A stretch of DNA of 64,000 nucleotides, from the IMG/VR virus record IMGVR_UViG_3300009502_000025, positions 1-64,000 of that record. One strand, written 5' to 3'. Origin of the DNA: a virus. Each line of letters starts with the position of its first letter. Position 1 is the stretch's first letter. The position numbers and the translations under genes were made by a program. A model generated the notes under the pieces. That model had not been told where the DNA came from. It ran no database searches and was given only the letters and a program-made list of their open reading frames with translations. Below are positions 6,007 through 15,117 of the stretch, in pieces.

Positions 6007-6826
6007 GCATAATATGCCTCCAGTGAGGTTTGCATTCATAGAGGGATATGAATCTTTTCCTCCTAGAAGAGGAACACCTGATTCTGCAGGGATGGATGTA
6101 TATATTCCAATGTTTAACGACGCTTTCAATTTTGAATTCTTGGACAAGAATCAAGATCACAATAAAAGAGCTTTAATCGTTTCTTCAGCCGACAAGATTA
6201 TAGTAAAGGCTGGTGGACATATTCTTATCCCCACAGGGTTGAAATTAGATATTCCCAAAGGCACATATATTGACGTGTGCACCAAGTCAGGTCACTTCGC
6301 TAATTTCGGGATGAAGGTTGGCAGTCATGTTATCGATGCCGACTACCAGGGACAAGTTTACATATCCTTGTTTAATACCAACCCATACGAAGTACTTTTA
6401 GTACCAGGCAAAGCATGCGCCCAACTTATACATAAGCCCTGCATTATTCAAGACTGGGAGTTTACCACTGAAGACCACTTACATGAAGTCACGTCAGTGA
6501 GAGGCACTGGGGGTTTCGGTAGCACAGGAGAATCGGGCGGGAACGATGGAAGTTTCGATCCTTCAGCTTTACCAAATCACCTGAGGCGAGCGCCGTCTCT
6601 AAAGAATACTCTCGGCAAACCAGTGAAAGAACAGCGAGAAACTCCTGCTGACAAATTAAGACCTCCTCCTGATACTCCGGAGGAGATTCGAAAAGCCCTC
6701 GCGAATAAAAAGGGATCTAATATGGTTGATGGGGTTGATATTAGTTCGTGGGAAGGTTCGTGGGAAGAGGAAGATCAGCTAAGCCAAGATATAGACTGGG
6801 CTGACGAAGCTCGTCGGGTACTCTGA
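5999..6826 (+). CDS. dut: dUTPase with a C-terminal extension
   Basis: Trimeric dUTPase motifs appear in order: DSAGMDVY (28-35), TKSGH (95-99), GSHVIDADYQGQVYI (108-122) and RGTGGFGSTG (168-177). The enzyme turns dUTP into dUMP and keeps uracil out of DNA. The core would end near residue 177, but the protein continues to 275 with a Pro/Lys-rich stretch and an acidic end. That extension is not part of the usual enzyme. It overlaps the next gene through TGATG. Confidence 0.9.
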   Translation: MFEHNMPPVRFAFIEGYESFPPRRGTPDSAGMDVYIPMFNDAFNFEFLDKNQDHNKRALIVSSADKIIVKAGGHILIPTGLKLDIPKGTYIDVCTKSGHFANFGMKVGSHVIDADYQGQVYISLFNTNPYEVLLVPGKACAQLIHKPCIIQDWEFTTEDHLHEVTSVRGTGGFGSTGESGGNDGSFDPSALPNHLRRAPSLKNTLGKPVKEQRETPADKLRPPPDTPEEIRKALANKKGSNMVDGVDISSWEGSWEEEDQLSQDIDWADEARRVL

Positions 6827-7629
6827 TGGGAGCTTCCTACAGCTACAGTAAGATAGGAACTTTTGAGTCTTGCCCTCTTGCCTATGATCTGCAGTACGTC
6901 AGAAAAATTAAGTTGCTAAAAGACTTCGACTACGACGTCATTAAGGGAATAATCTTTCATCATTACGCAGAAGTATACAAGGGAAATTCTAGGGAGGCAG
7001 CAGATAAAGCTTTCCATGAACCAGAAGAAGTAAAGCCAGAGTTTCTTCAAATGATAACTCCAGTACAGCACAAGGCTATACAAGAAGCATTCGCCTCTTT
7101 TAATCACTTTTATGATACCTTCTTAAAGTCCCGAGAAAACTTTACCATGAAGGAATTTAGAATTTCTAGTAAGACTCCAAAAGGTCATACCTTCACGGGC
7201 TTCTTAGACCTAGTGGTCTTGCAGCCTAAGGAATACTGGATTATAGATTATAAGACTCCGAAGGGGTCAAAAGCTTCCTTTTATTCAGGCCAGCTGTACA
7301 CGTATATCCATTACATTATGGAGAAGTATAAGATACCAGTAGAAGAAGTGCGAGCTGGAGTATTCTTTCCTTTCGCTACGGATGTCAAAAGTGATGATGA
7401 TAGATTTAAAGAAATAAAAGTCACAGGCAAAAAGATAGAGGAGCAGATAACCAAATTAGACGACACCATTGCTTTATTGGAGTCGCCCGATAGATCCAAG
7501 GAAGCTAATATGCAATGGCTTTGTAACTACTGCCAGTATAAAGGTGTCCAAGAATTGTGTCCTCTATCAGTAATCGCAGGCGCCAGGCCTGTGAAGCACT
7601 ATGACGAAATTACAAAAACTCTAACCTGA
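6826..7629 (+). CDS. PD-(D/E)XK nuclease with Fe-S cluster cysteines (RecB/Cas4-like)
   Basis: The nuclease core is visible as GFLDLVV (Asp128) and WIIDYKT (Asp141, Lys143), followed by QLYTY. Cys16 together with Cys233, Cys236 and Cys245 gives the one-plus-three cysteine pattern that holds an iron-sulfur cluster in Cas4 and AddB proteins. The length of 267 residues is normal. It probably acts on DNA ends in phage replication or recombination. The start overlaps the dut stop. Confidence 0.88.
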   Translation: MGASYSYSKIGTFESCPLAYDLQYVRKIKLLKDFDYDVIKGIIFHHYAEVYKGNSREAADKAFHEPEEVKPEFLQMITPVQHKAIQEAFASFNHFYDTFLKSRENFTMKEFRISSKTPKGHTFTGFLDLVVLQPKEYWIIDYKTPKGSKASFYSGQLYTYIHYIMEKYKIPVEEVRAGVFFPFATDVKSDDDRFKEIKVTGKKIEEQITKLDDTIALLESPDRSKEANMQWLCNYCQYKGVQELCPLSVIAGARPVKHYDEITKTLT

Positions 7630-7657
7630 TTTGTACTGTCGCACTGGCTAAGTCAGG

Positions 7658-7688
7658 AAGGTCCCTAGCAATACTAGGGACCTTTTTT
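7658..7688 (+). terminator. Rho-independent terminator at convergent genes
   Basis: AAGGTCCCTAG at 7658-7668 pairs with CTAGGGACCTT at 7674-7684, then a T run for the plus strand. The same hairpin could slow minus-strand transcription of terL, though it lacks a long T run in that direction. Confidence 0.9.
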
Positions 7689-10600
7689 ATGCTGGTGCTC
7701 CTTCCGAAAGAACAAATCCTATTTTAGATATAAAGGCCTGAGCGCTATCTTTCAATTGTTTGGGAGTCAAAATAATATTATTGTCATCCCACACCTGAGT
7801 TAAACATCGAGGTTCCGTCGCTAATTTCATCCTAGCCAAGTACACTGCCCCGGCTACAGCGTCTGAGACGTCCTTCGCATTTATACCTAAAAGTGAGGTG
7901 TCCCAGTTTGTATCTGCGCCATTGGGATTAATAGTATCTCCTGGAGTATGATCTACTTTTAAAGTCCTTGTTTCCTTTCGCTGGACAATACGTAAGCTAC
8001 GTAAATTATTCTTAAAGAAAATATTACGCCCTATTTTTAAATTACCTTGTTCGATTAATTGAGTCAAGAACAAGTAAGGATCCATAGTCTTATCTACTGA
8101 CAACTGTTCCATCTCTACACCATAACGCTCCAGGAACTGAATATTAGCCTCTGACTGAAAACTATCAAAGGAACCAAATTCTATTGGCATATTGCCTTCA
8201 GATATAAAATCAGTTATGCATTCCTTAATGGAGTCCAGATTAATTCGGCCACCAAAAGGATGGATAGGTATAACAGCATCAATAACATATACGAGATCAG
8301 TTAATAAATCAAAAGCTTTTCCAGTAACTGCAGAGTCATATTTCTTTTCGACATGACAAAAAGCTATGGCTGCCATGTCTCCCGATATAGCTTGGTCAAC
8401 ATGAAATACTCTGGGAATTGTAGGCTTATAGTAGAAGTAATATCTATCACCAGATTTAATGAAGAAGGTATTTTTGACCTGATTCCATATCAATTTCTGC
8501 GGTGCCATTTTAGCATCGGATTTGATACAGGTATAGAGAGATTTTAATTGGTCAAAGAAACAATTCTCTATCTTATCCACTTGATAGAATAATTTATCTA
8601 TGGAGCCTTGAGGAATACCTGCAGTGTTCTTTAAAGCCTCGACTATATTATCCTTAAACAACTGCTCAATCTCTCTGGGCACCATTATAATGTCAGAAGG
8701 GTCGTATCCTTCTGTTGAATATAGTATCTCTGGCGGCTTACCATTACTACCCTTAAATACAGGGAACTTGTCATCTAAGTTTTTAAAGTCCTCAGGGGCC
8801 CATTCCCATCTAGACCCCTTCACTACGTAATTGGTTTTATCTTTGCTCGCTTCAAACATGCAATACTTATCAATAGGAGACTCGAGATCGTTAGGAGAGG
8901 AGTCCAAGATAGACCGGCCCCAGAATTTACCGAGAGGCGTCTTATCCATACGAGAACCAATACGTTCTTTTAATGACGTATAGAATTTCATTATGTATTC
9001 GTCACTGTTGGATGTAACAATAAAGTCATTAGCTAAAAATAGATGATCTTCATCCTCTATAGTGATGCATTGAGTTTCTTCCGACTCAATCTCTTTAATA
9101 GAGGAAAGTCTTAAGATCTGGCGATGACTCCGCTGCTTGCCTCTCCAGTACTCATCTATCCTTTTTTGTTTTCTACTCATCTTGAATAGAGGGATAGAGT
9201 TATCTTTAAAATGAATACAAACATGGTAGCCGTCGAAAAATATCTGCTCTCTTTTCTTTTGCATACTTAAAGTTGCAAAAGCCCCCAAACTTCTAGCTAA
9301 ATATACCACGTCTTCGGCCAAGGTTTTTGATACTGAGGAGAATACACCGCCTCCCTTGTTGACAGATCCATCGGTATCCATTAAGCCCTGCAATAATTCT
9401 ATTCGATTAAGAATGGAATCATATAGATATTCTTTGGGGATAAATTTATCATTGCTTCTCTTGTCGACCAGCCCTAATTTAATTATTTCTTCAGCATACA
9501 AATTTTTAATCTTAGTATTTTTTTCTTTTTTAATTATTCTAATATATCTACTAGGATATCCGCTGAAAGACCAGGTATAGTCTTTATTCAGGTCTTTTGA
9601 TACATTTAAAATACTCTCTTCCCTATCACCGTCAGAGCCCACGGACAAGATAAAAGTATTGTGTCTAAAACTCCCGTCTCCTAAGGCAAACCCCATAATA
9701 TATGGGGCTATGAAGTGACTTTTTTCGTTAAAGGGGGCGGGCTTAGACAGAGGAATACCCCACATATTTTTTAGGTTTGTAGATCCTTCAAATATTTCTT
9801 GAGTTGTTTTTTTATACCAGTATCTATCTTTTTTTATTATCCACTCGTGTTCTGGATTTGCTTTTATTTCTCTTCCATCTGAAAATACTAGTTTAAAGAC
9901 TCTCGTTTTTCCCTGGGGGATTACTCGGGAAACTTTTGAGACAGTACCCTTATGGGTAAGAACACTGTCTCCTACTTGTATATCTCTCATCAATGTAAAT
10001 CCAGACGGAGTGATTACTTCACTATCCATTGATAGTGCTTTGCCTGCCTCCCTGAAGAAGGCTAACTCCGTCATTGTTCCTGCGACAACCGTCAATCCTA
10101 AGAGATTATGTACGGATGATATGAGTTTAATATTTGTATTGTTGCTAAATTGTATAGCTGAAGTACCATTAGGAGAAGCTGTTGTCCAATAGATTCTATC
10201 GATAGAAGTTTTTCGCTGATAATCCTTTTCCATCTTAATCATGTCTTCTTTTGTTCTTACTTTTTCGAAGAAATCAGATACTTCTAGAAGACTTGTAAAT
10301 GGCTCCAAGAGTACTTCTGAGGCCTTCTTCAGGGAGTAAGACGCTAAGACTATAGCTAGCTGAGCAGAGGGTGCCTGAGCGAATGTCCTCTTAGCGTCTC
10401 TCATCATAGAAAGATGTGTTATGATGTATAAGTTTATAAGAACGGCGAGGGTAGAGTTATGTGTTACGGTATAATCGTCGACAAGAAATAGTTTTTCGTC
10501 TCCGCTTACCTCTATGCACAGACCCTCATCGTTAGGAGTTCGCTCAATCTTTTTTAGATAAAGATACATAGGCTTTCTTTTAATTCGGCTTCTATTGAAG

Positions 10601-11928
10601 TGATTGTCGATCAGTATTTGCTTTCTAAGAAGTGAGAAGATAGGAAAACTATTAGTTGGAAAAGTAATAAAAATTACATACCCCTCTTTTCCATTTTCAC
10701 AGTGGGGCCGCTTTCTGCTGTCTACATGATATGAAGATTTGCCTCCGAGGCCTCGAACCAAAGTAAGCATATTATCTCTTAAAAAGGGACTGGTAGTATA
10801 ATAAGAGGCGAGTCCTGATCTCTTCGACACAGTTCCATCTGTGTCCATCAGACCTTGTAATAGTGCTATTCTATTGGCTAGGCTATCATACAAGTATTCT
10901 TCGGGAATAAACTTAGTATGACTTCGAGTACGCCTCAAATCCAATCTCTCTAGTTCTACTTTATAAAGATTCAGAGTAGATTTTTCCTGAACCAAAGTTG
11001 TTATATAATTACAAGACGCATTAGGTCGCGTGTGAGTAAAAACTCCCTCAGGCACTTCAGATTTGATTCTAGAATGGATTTCCAGGTCATCCCCACAAAG
11101 AAATAGCGTGTTACCAAAATGACCGCCACCGAGGAGTGCTCCTAGGGTGTAAGAAGGTATGACGTGAATCCGCTGCTTATGTTCTACAGGATTCGTGAGA
11201 GGAATAAACCACCGTGCCTTGGGATTTTTTTCAATATCTTTTAGGATTTCACGAGATGATATTATTTTCCAACAAGGTTCCGGATACGCTGTTTTTATAT
11301 ATTTTTTTTGAGATGAGTCCCATCTCTTTGTATTATATGATTTTGCGGCTTTCCAATAGTGATCCAGTCCCGATGAGACCGATCGCCCATCTGCAAACTG
11401 CATATCGCAGAACTCATCATTAGACCAAGTCGCCCTGTTTATAACTCGGGCGATGTCGCCAGCAGGGGTACAAACTTCATCTCCCACACGTATATCATCT
11501 GCGATCTTATAGCCCTCAGGAGTACAAATCTTTGTCTTATAACGATTTATTTCTTTCCCCCAACCGATGTGAGGATACAAGACAGCATTTCTATATGAAG
11601 ATTTAGGGTCCAAGAATTCTTGGAAGCATCTACTGATCTTAGGTTGTACCATAGGAGCCATTCTACCGATATACTTATCGGTAAGAAATTCCTCTGGCGC
11701 TGGTGGCCTATCTCTATAATTGATTCTCCAACTATTAGACATCAGGTATAACTTTTGCTGATTTGATAATTTGGGGTTATTTAGTATAAAATCTAAAGCT
11801 AATCCTATTTTCCTAAGATCCACGTTTTCAAATACTTGGTATTTATCAAGTAAACTAGTATCTCCAGATATAACATCTATTAAAACAGGAATGAGTTCTT
11901 TTTTATTGGTAATACGAGAAGCTTCCAT
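7687..11928 (-). CDS. terL: Terminase large subunit carrying two inteins
   Basis: Removing the two inteins leaves about 703 residues. Walker A is split as GWGK (122-125) and STLAVL (492 on) by intein 1. A Walker B-like TELAFF lies at 620-625, just before intein 2 (631-974). The C-terminal part carries an RNase H-like nuclease with three Asp motifs: FHVDQAISGD, FGSFDSFQSE and KDVSDAVAGA. Terminase pumps and cuts DNA into the prohead. Both inteins must leave for ATPase activity. ACTAATTA-type sequence lies in the divergent region upstream. No small terminase gene is visible beside it. Confidence 0.93.
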   Translation of the reverse strand: MEASRITNKKELIPVLIDVISGDTSLLDKYQVFENVDLRKIGLALDFILNNPKLSNQQKLYLMSNSWRINYRDRPPAPEEFLTDKYIGRMAPMVQPKISRCFQEFLDPKSSYRNAVLYPHIGWGKEINRYKTKICTPEGYKIADDIRVGDEVCTPAGDIARVINRATWSNDEFCDMQFADGRSVSSGLDHYWKAAKSYNTKRWDSSQKKYIKTAYPEPCWKIISSREILKDIEKNPKARWFIPLTNPVEHKQRIHVIPSYTLGALLGGGHFGNTLFLCGDDLEIHSRIKSEVPEGVFTHTRPNASCNYITTLVQEKSTLNLYKVELERLDLRRTRSHTKFIPEEYLYDSLANRIALLQGLMDTDGTVSKRSGLASYYTTSPFLRDNMLTLVRGLGGKSSYHVDSRKRPHCENGKEGYVIFITFPTNSFPIFSLLRKQILIDNHFNRSRIKRKPMYLYLKKIERTPNDEGLCIEVSGDEKLFLVDDYTVTHNSTLAVLINLYIITHLSMMRDAKRTFAQAPSAQLAIVLASYSLKKASEVLLEPFTSLLEVSDFFEKVRTKEDMIKMEKDYQRKTSIDRIYWTTASPNGTSAIQFSNNTNIKLISSVHNLLGLTVVAGTMTELAFFREAGKALSMDSEVITPSGFTLMRDIQVGDSVLTHKGTVSKVSRVIPQGKTRVFKLVFSDGREIKANPEHEWIIKKDRYWYKKTTQEIFEGSTNLKNMWGIPLSKPAPFNEKSHFIAPYIMGFALGDGSFRHNTFILSVGSDGDREESILNVSKDLNKDYTWSFSGYPSRYIRIIKKEKNTKIKNLYAEEIIKLGLVDKRSNDKFIPKEYLYDSILNRIELLQGLMDTDGSVNKGGGVFSSVSKTLAEDVVYLARSLGAFATLSMQKKREQIFFDGYHVCIHFKDNSIPLFKMSRKQKRIDEYWRGKQRSHRQILRLSSIKEIESEETQCITIEDEDHLFLANDFIVTSNSDEYIMKFYTSLKERIGSRMDKTPLGKFWGRSILDSSPNDLESPIDKYCMFEASKDKTNYVVKGSRWEWAPEDFKNLDDKFPVFKGSNGKPPEILYSTEGYDPSDIIMVPREIEQLFKDNIVEALKNTAGIPQGSIDKLFYQVDKIENCFFDQLKSLYTCIKSDAKMAPQKLIWNQVKNTFFIKSGDRYYFYYKPTIPRVFHVDQAISGDMAAIAFCHVEKKYDSAVTGKAFDLLTDLVYVIDAVIPIHPFGGRINLDSIKECITDFISEGNMPIEFGSFDSFQSEANIQFLERYGVEMEQLSVDKTMDPYLFLTQLIEQGNLKIGRNIFFKNNLRSLRIVQRKETRTLKVDHTPGDTINPNGADTNWDTSLLGINAKDVSDAVAGAVYLARMKLATEPRCLTQVWDDNNIILTPKQLKDSAQAFISKIGFVLSEGAPA
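9007..10038 (-). mobile_element. Intein 2 of terminase with LAGLIDADG endonuclease
   Basis: Residues 631-974 of the terminase ORF (344 residues). It begins ALSMDSEVITPSGFTLMRDI, a Hint-domain start with Ala in place of Cys at position 1, and ends VTSN before Ser+1, with Ser rather than His at the penultimate place. Two LAGLIDADG motifs (MGFALGDG at 745-752 and LLQGLMDTDG near 846-854) keep both acidic residues, so the homing endonuclease may be active. Ala at position 1 implies the class of inteins that skip the first acyl shift. Confidence 0.9.
10456..11553 (-). mobile_element. Intein 1 of terminase, endonuclease probably inactive
   Basis: Residues 126-491 of the terminase ORF (366 residues), inserted in the Walker A loop between GWGK and ST. 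Hint motifs are seen in TKICTPEGYKIADDIRVGD and the C-terminal VTHN before Ser+1. If Walker A is to be restored exactly, the first intein residue is Glu126, which is not a usual intein nucleophile. The first LAGLIDADG motif reads LGALLGGG (262-269), with Gly268 where intein 2 has Asp751. The second motif (LLQGLMDTDG) is intact. It is clearly a paralogue of intein 2. Confidence 0.88.
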
Positions 11929-11937
11929 TTAATGTCC

Positions 11938-11957
11938 CACTAATTATATAGTTAGTG
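11938..11957. promoter_or_regulatory. Near-palindrome with ACTAATTA motif in the divergent terL region
   Basis: CACTAATTATATAGTTAGTG is almost its own reverse complement (two positions differ). It contains ACTAATTA facing the plus-strand gene and ACTAACTA facing terL. It may be a two-way promoter or an operator for both genes. The rest of 11929-12084 is AT-rich with no further clear signal. Confidence 0.5.
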
Positions 11958-12084
11958 ATTCTTTTATTCCGCCTCATATAGGCACATCTAAATCTCAAAT
12001 TATCTATATATGACTTGAGAAGAGCAATGTCTTTTATTTAAGAATTGCGAGAAGCATAACAAACAATCTAAATGGAGGATTGCA

Positions 12085-13650
12085 ATGTCAGGTTATAGAA
12101 CTTTTAAGCGGAAGCTTGAGTGGTGGAGAGAGGCGGGCGAGAGGCCGGCCGATACAAGAATTACAGAAGGAACTAATACGGATAGTCATCCCTTGAGTGT
12201 TAATGAAACTTATAGTGGTGTGGCTACGAAACCTGGTTGGGACGGAGTAGGCGGTGCCAAGCTCAAGTATGCAAGTGGCAAGGGCGCTGTCAGAGGGTCC
12301 GGCCAGCCTAGTTTCGGCAAGGATGGATACAACGCTTCTAAGGGTGTGGATATGAAAGACAACACCAAGAAGAAAGTTTCCTTGAAGAAGAAAGTAATCA
12401 AAGAAATGTTCGGAGATGAGGAACCAGAAGAGGACGAGTTTGAGCCTGCTGGTGGTGAATTTGAAGATCCCGATATGGGTGGAGATATGGAAGGGATGGA
12501 AGGGATGGAAGGCGGCGATGAGCTTCCTCCTGATCTAGAGAATCCCGATGAGCTCGAGGGCGGCATGGGCGACGAAGTTAATCCAGAAGATATCGTTATT
12601 ACTATTAACGGCGTGGATTACGGAGTTACTCCTCTTCCTGGAGCTGGTGCAGAAGGCATCGGCGGAGAGGGAGAATTCGAGGACGGGGGCGAGATGCCTG
12701 GCGAGGATATGGGTATGGGCGATGAAGACGACATGCCTGGCGAAGGCGAGGAAATGGAGTCTCCTGAGGAAGAAGAAGAGGAGCATCAGTTCGAGTCTCG
12801 CAAGAAAGTACAGAAGAGAGTTAAGGAAGCTAACAAGGTTGCTGAACTTCCCGACGGCGCACTATCAGGCACTGGTGACGGCCAGGTTCCCGAAGTTGCG
12901 GTTATGGGTAACCAGGCCTCAATGACTAAAGAATCAAGGAAGATTCTCATAAAGAGGAAGCTTGAGACTATTAGGAGAAAGAAAGTCCTAGAGAAGATCG
13001 CTCGGGCTAAGGAAGAGCGAGATACTCTGGGCGGCAAGAGAATCATGATATCTACAGAAGATGATACTCTTGAGAATGATACGGGTAAGCATGGCGATTG
13101 GGGCCAGGCGCCAAGAACACAAGGCGCGGCTTCCAAGAGGTCTGCTGTAAAGTTCTCTAAGTCCTCAGGTCAGCAAGAGCCCGGTGGAAATGGTGTTGGT
13201 CAGAAGGCCTCCGAGTCCACGAAGAAGCAGACTGCTGAGCAGAAGGAATTCAATGAGGCCCTTGCTAAGATTCGAGCTCGCAAGGCTCTGAAGGAGAAGG
13301 ATCTAGATAACCTGGAGCTGAGGGATGGCAACGGCACCGGAACTGTTAATAATAAACTTCTTCACCAGTTAGGCGATCTTCCTTTCGACGTGGGAGCAGA
13401 TCAGGGAACAGTAACAACACCTAAGAGTGCTTCCGGTGGAAATTATGCTGACTCTGATACAACTGTGAGGCACATGGTTACCGAGGCTAACTTCGATATG
13501 CGCGTAGATCCCAGCGTTGCTAGGAGAATCGAGAATATTCGAATTCGTCGAGAGCAGAGAGTCACGGAATCCAAAGCTGCCCCTAAGGCTGAGGAGACTT
13601 TGAACTTCAAGAAGCTTTTAGAGAACGGTTATAGCGGCTCAAAGAGATAA
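12085..13650 (+). CDS. Acidic and lysine-rich low-complexity protein, possible head-assembly protein
   Basis: AATGGAGGA precedes the ATG. The 521-residue product has a basic start (MSGYRTFKRKLEWWREAG), a very acidic, Gly/Met/Glu-rich middle (about residues 110-240) and a Lys/Arg-rich helical C-terminal half. There is no globular family signature. Charge pattern, size and place beside terminase fit a scaffold, prohead core or virion DNA-binding protein, but this is inference from context only. A strong terminator follows. Confidence 0.7.
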   Translation: MSGYRTFKRKLEWWREAGERPADTRITEGTNTDSHPLSVNETYSGVATKPGWDGVGGAKLKYASGKGAVRGSGQPSFGKDGYNASKGVDMKDNTKKKVSLKKKVIKEMFGDEEPEEDEFEPAGGEFEDPDMGGDMEGMEGMEGGDELPPDLENPDELEGGMGDEVNPEDIVITINGVDYGVTPLPGAGAEGIGGEGEFEDGGEMPGEDMGMGDEDDMPGEGEEMESPEEEEEEHQFESRKKVQKRVKEANKVAELPDGALSGTGDGQVPEVAVMGNQASMTKESRKILIKRKLETIRRKKVLEKIARAKEERDTLGGKRIMISTEDDTLENDTGKHGDWGQAPRTQGAASKRSAVKFSKSSGQQEPGGNGVGQKASESTKKQTAEQKEFNEALAKIRARKALKEKDLDNLELRDGNGTGTVNNKLLHQLGDLPFDVGADQGTVTTPKSASGGNYADSDTTVRHMVTEANFDMRVDPSVARRIENIRIRREQRVTESKAAPKAEETLNFKKLLENGYSGSKR

Positions 13651-13670
13651 GTCCAAATCTCTTTAAATAT

Positions 13671-13702
13671 AAAGTCCTCTCGAAAGAGAGGACTTTTCTT
13701 TT
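13671..13702 (+). terminator. Rho-independent terminator
   Basis: AAGTCCTCTC-GAAA-GAGAGGACTT followed by TTCTTTTT. Ends the 12085 transcript. Confidence 0.95.
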
Positions 13703-13705
13703 TAT

Positions 13706-13745
13706 TTGCAATTAAAAGTTGGACTAATCATATATTATATATGAG
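13706..13745 (+). promoter_or_regulatory. Early-type promoter, copy 6 (weaker match)
   Basis: TTGCAA at 13706-13711 is followed at the standard 17-base spacing by CATATATT at 13729, then ATATATGAG. The boxes deviate more than in the other copies. It sits right after a terminator and right before the phosphoesterase gene. Confidence 0.55.
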
Positions 13746-13752
13746 AGGTAAC

Positions 13753-14520
13753 ATGACACTTATACTGACATCAGATATACACTATGGCCACAGCACTCTC
13801 GGCGATAAGTCCTTGTTTAAGGTGATCGATGAAATCAAGACTAAAAGTCCAGATGTTCTTATTATAGCGGGTGACTTTGGGTCCTCCTCCGAAGCAGAGC
13901 GAGCGGACTTTCTCCGAAGAATGAGAGAGGACCATGAGTTCAGTGCTCCTGTAGGTATTGTAAATGGGAATCATGATTTTTGGGACTGGGATGGAGTTCG
14001 AACTAGCGCTGAAGAAGTATCGGCAATAAATGATTCCTTTTTTCTTCATAGGAATATCACTCATCTTCAAGAGAAGGATATGGTTACCGGTAATGTAGTC
14101 ATTACCGGATTCGACGGTTGGTACTCGAGTGATCCTCCCGTCAACGACCCCAGGTATATTCCAGGCTATTCTCGAGGAGGAAAGGAGTGGCTTAGGACTC
14201 GGGCTGAGACGGGCTTTGCTAGATGCCTAGGTACTTGTGCGGCAGCTAAGGCAGGTGGAAAAACTACTGTCATAGTTACGCACTTTGGATTCTTCGATCA
14301 CATAAAGGATTGGAAGTCTGGAACTATGAGAAACTGGGGCGCCGAGCCTGACTGGTTTGGGGGAAATCCCAAGTGGGAAGATTTCCTGGGGGACGTCGAT
14401 TATGTTCTCTTTGGGCATTCCCACCGAGCTTTCGATGGTCTTTCTAAGAATGGTCACACACGGTTGATCAATTGTGGTAGCGATTATAATAATCCCAAGT
14501 ACGTAGAGATTAAGATGTGA
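13753..14520 (+). CDS. Calcineurin-like metallophosphoesterase
   Basis: I use the ATG at 13753 because GAGAGGT just before it is a good ribosome site; an ATG at 13741 overlaps the promoter. The 255-residue product shows the family motifs in order: SDIHYGH near residue 8, AGDFG near 40, NGNHDFW near 73, VTHFG near 173 and FGHSH near 220. Such enzymes cleave phosphoesters with two metals. The substrate is unknown. It is separate from the gp47-like nuclease at 44695. Confidence 0.88.
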   Translation: MTLILTSDIHYGHSTLGDKSLFKVIDEIKTKSPDVLIIAGDFGSSSEAERADFLRRMREDHEFSAPVGIVNGNHDFWDWDGVRTSAEEVSAINDSFFLHRNITHLQEKDMVTGNVVITGFDGWYSSDPPVNDPRYIPGYSRGGKEWLRTRAETGFARCLGTCAAAKAGGKTTVIVTHFGFFDHIKDWKSGTMRNWGAEPDWFGGNPKWEDFLGDVDYVLFGHSHRAFDGLSKNGHTRLINCGSDYNNPKYVEIKM

Positions 14521-14531
14521 AGGAAAATTAG

Positions 14532-14732
14532 ATGACAGACAAAGAGTATGCTGAGGAAGCAAAGAACATAGAAGTTCATATCGATATGATGGTCGATGAT
14601 ACTATGAGGGCAGCTGCTTTTTGTTCTGTTGAGCATGATCTGCACTTCCAGGTATTCCGGCTTATTCAAGGTTACCGTGAGGCTCTTGAAGAGCTTGCTG
14701 AGTTGAAAAAGACCGTAAAAGATACGGTATAG
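14532..14732 (+). CDS. Hypothetical helical protein, 66 residues
   Basis: It starts 11 bases after the phosphoesterase stop with AAGGA upstream. The product is acidic and probably all-helical. No family recognised. Confidence 0.65.
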   Translation: MTDKEYAEEAKNIEVHIDMMVDDTMRAAAFCSVEHDLHFQVFRLIQGYREALEELAELKKTVKDTV

Positions 14733-14789
14733 AATTTCATATATACGGAAGAAAAAGAACAAAATAATTCCAAAAAATTCGACTTTTAG

Positions 14790-14831
14790 TTGCCACCGAA
14801 GGACTTCGTAAACTTATATTATATATGTAAG
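14790..14831 (+). promoter_or_regulatory. Early-type promoter, copy 3
   Basis: TTGCCACCGA from 14790, then CTTATATT from 14813 running into ATATATGTAAG. The TTGCCACCGA decamer is identical to that of copy 5 at 37625. It opens a GC-richer cluster of small genes. Confidence 0.85.
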
Positions 14832-14842
14832 GGGGTCAGGAA

Positions 14843-14998
14843 ATGAAAGAGTTCACGATTCAGTCCTTGACTGGTTGTACGCGCGGCATGGTTCAGAAAG
14901 TGTACGGCAACCGCGATTGGGTTCCTGGGCAGGAAGTCAAGCTCAACGCACTTCCGACCGCCATTCTTTACAAAGTCATCAAGGTGGCCCAAGCATGA
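14843..14998 (+). CDS. Small protein of 51 residues
   Basis: The ATG follows GGGGGTCAGGAA, straight after promoter copy 3. The product MKEFTIQSLTGCTRGMVQKV and on looks like a compact beta-rich fold (VPGQEVKLNALPTAILYKVI). Unknown function. Confidence 0.6.
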   Translation: MKEFTIQSLTGCTRGMVQKVYGNRDWVPGQEVKLNALPTAILYKVIKVAQA

Positions 14999-15057
14999 AA
15001 CTTTACTCAATCCGGTTCGTAAAGCCCTATAAGTGGAGCATCTGGTATGAGGGATGA
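14995..15057 (+). CDS. Possible 20-residue peptide
   Basis: An ATGA overlap with the previous gene gives a coupled start for a 20-residue peptide (MKLYSIRFVKPYKWSIWYEG). It could equally be chance. Low confidence. Confidence 0.3.
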   Translation: MKLYSIRFVKPYKWSIWYEG

Positions 15058-15117
15058 CTCTTGTAAAAAGGAGTTCTTCTCCATCGATCTCACTTCCATC
15101 CATAACGAGGAGCCACT

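Noticed and set aside
12210-12566. Minus-strand frame rich in Ser and Pro
   Set aside because: It is the reverse reading of the acidic Glu/Gly/Asp codons of the 12085 gene, with no ribosome site.
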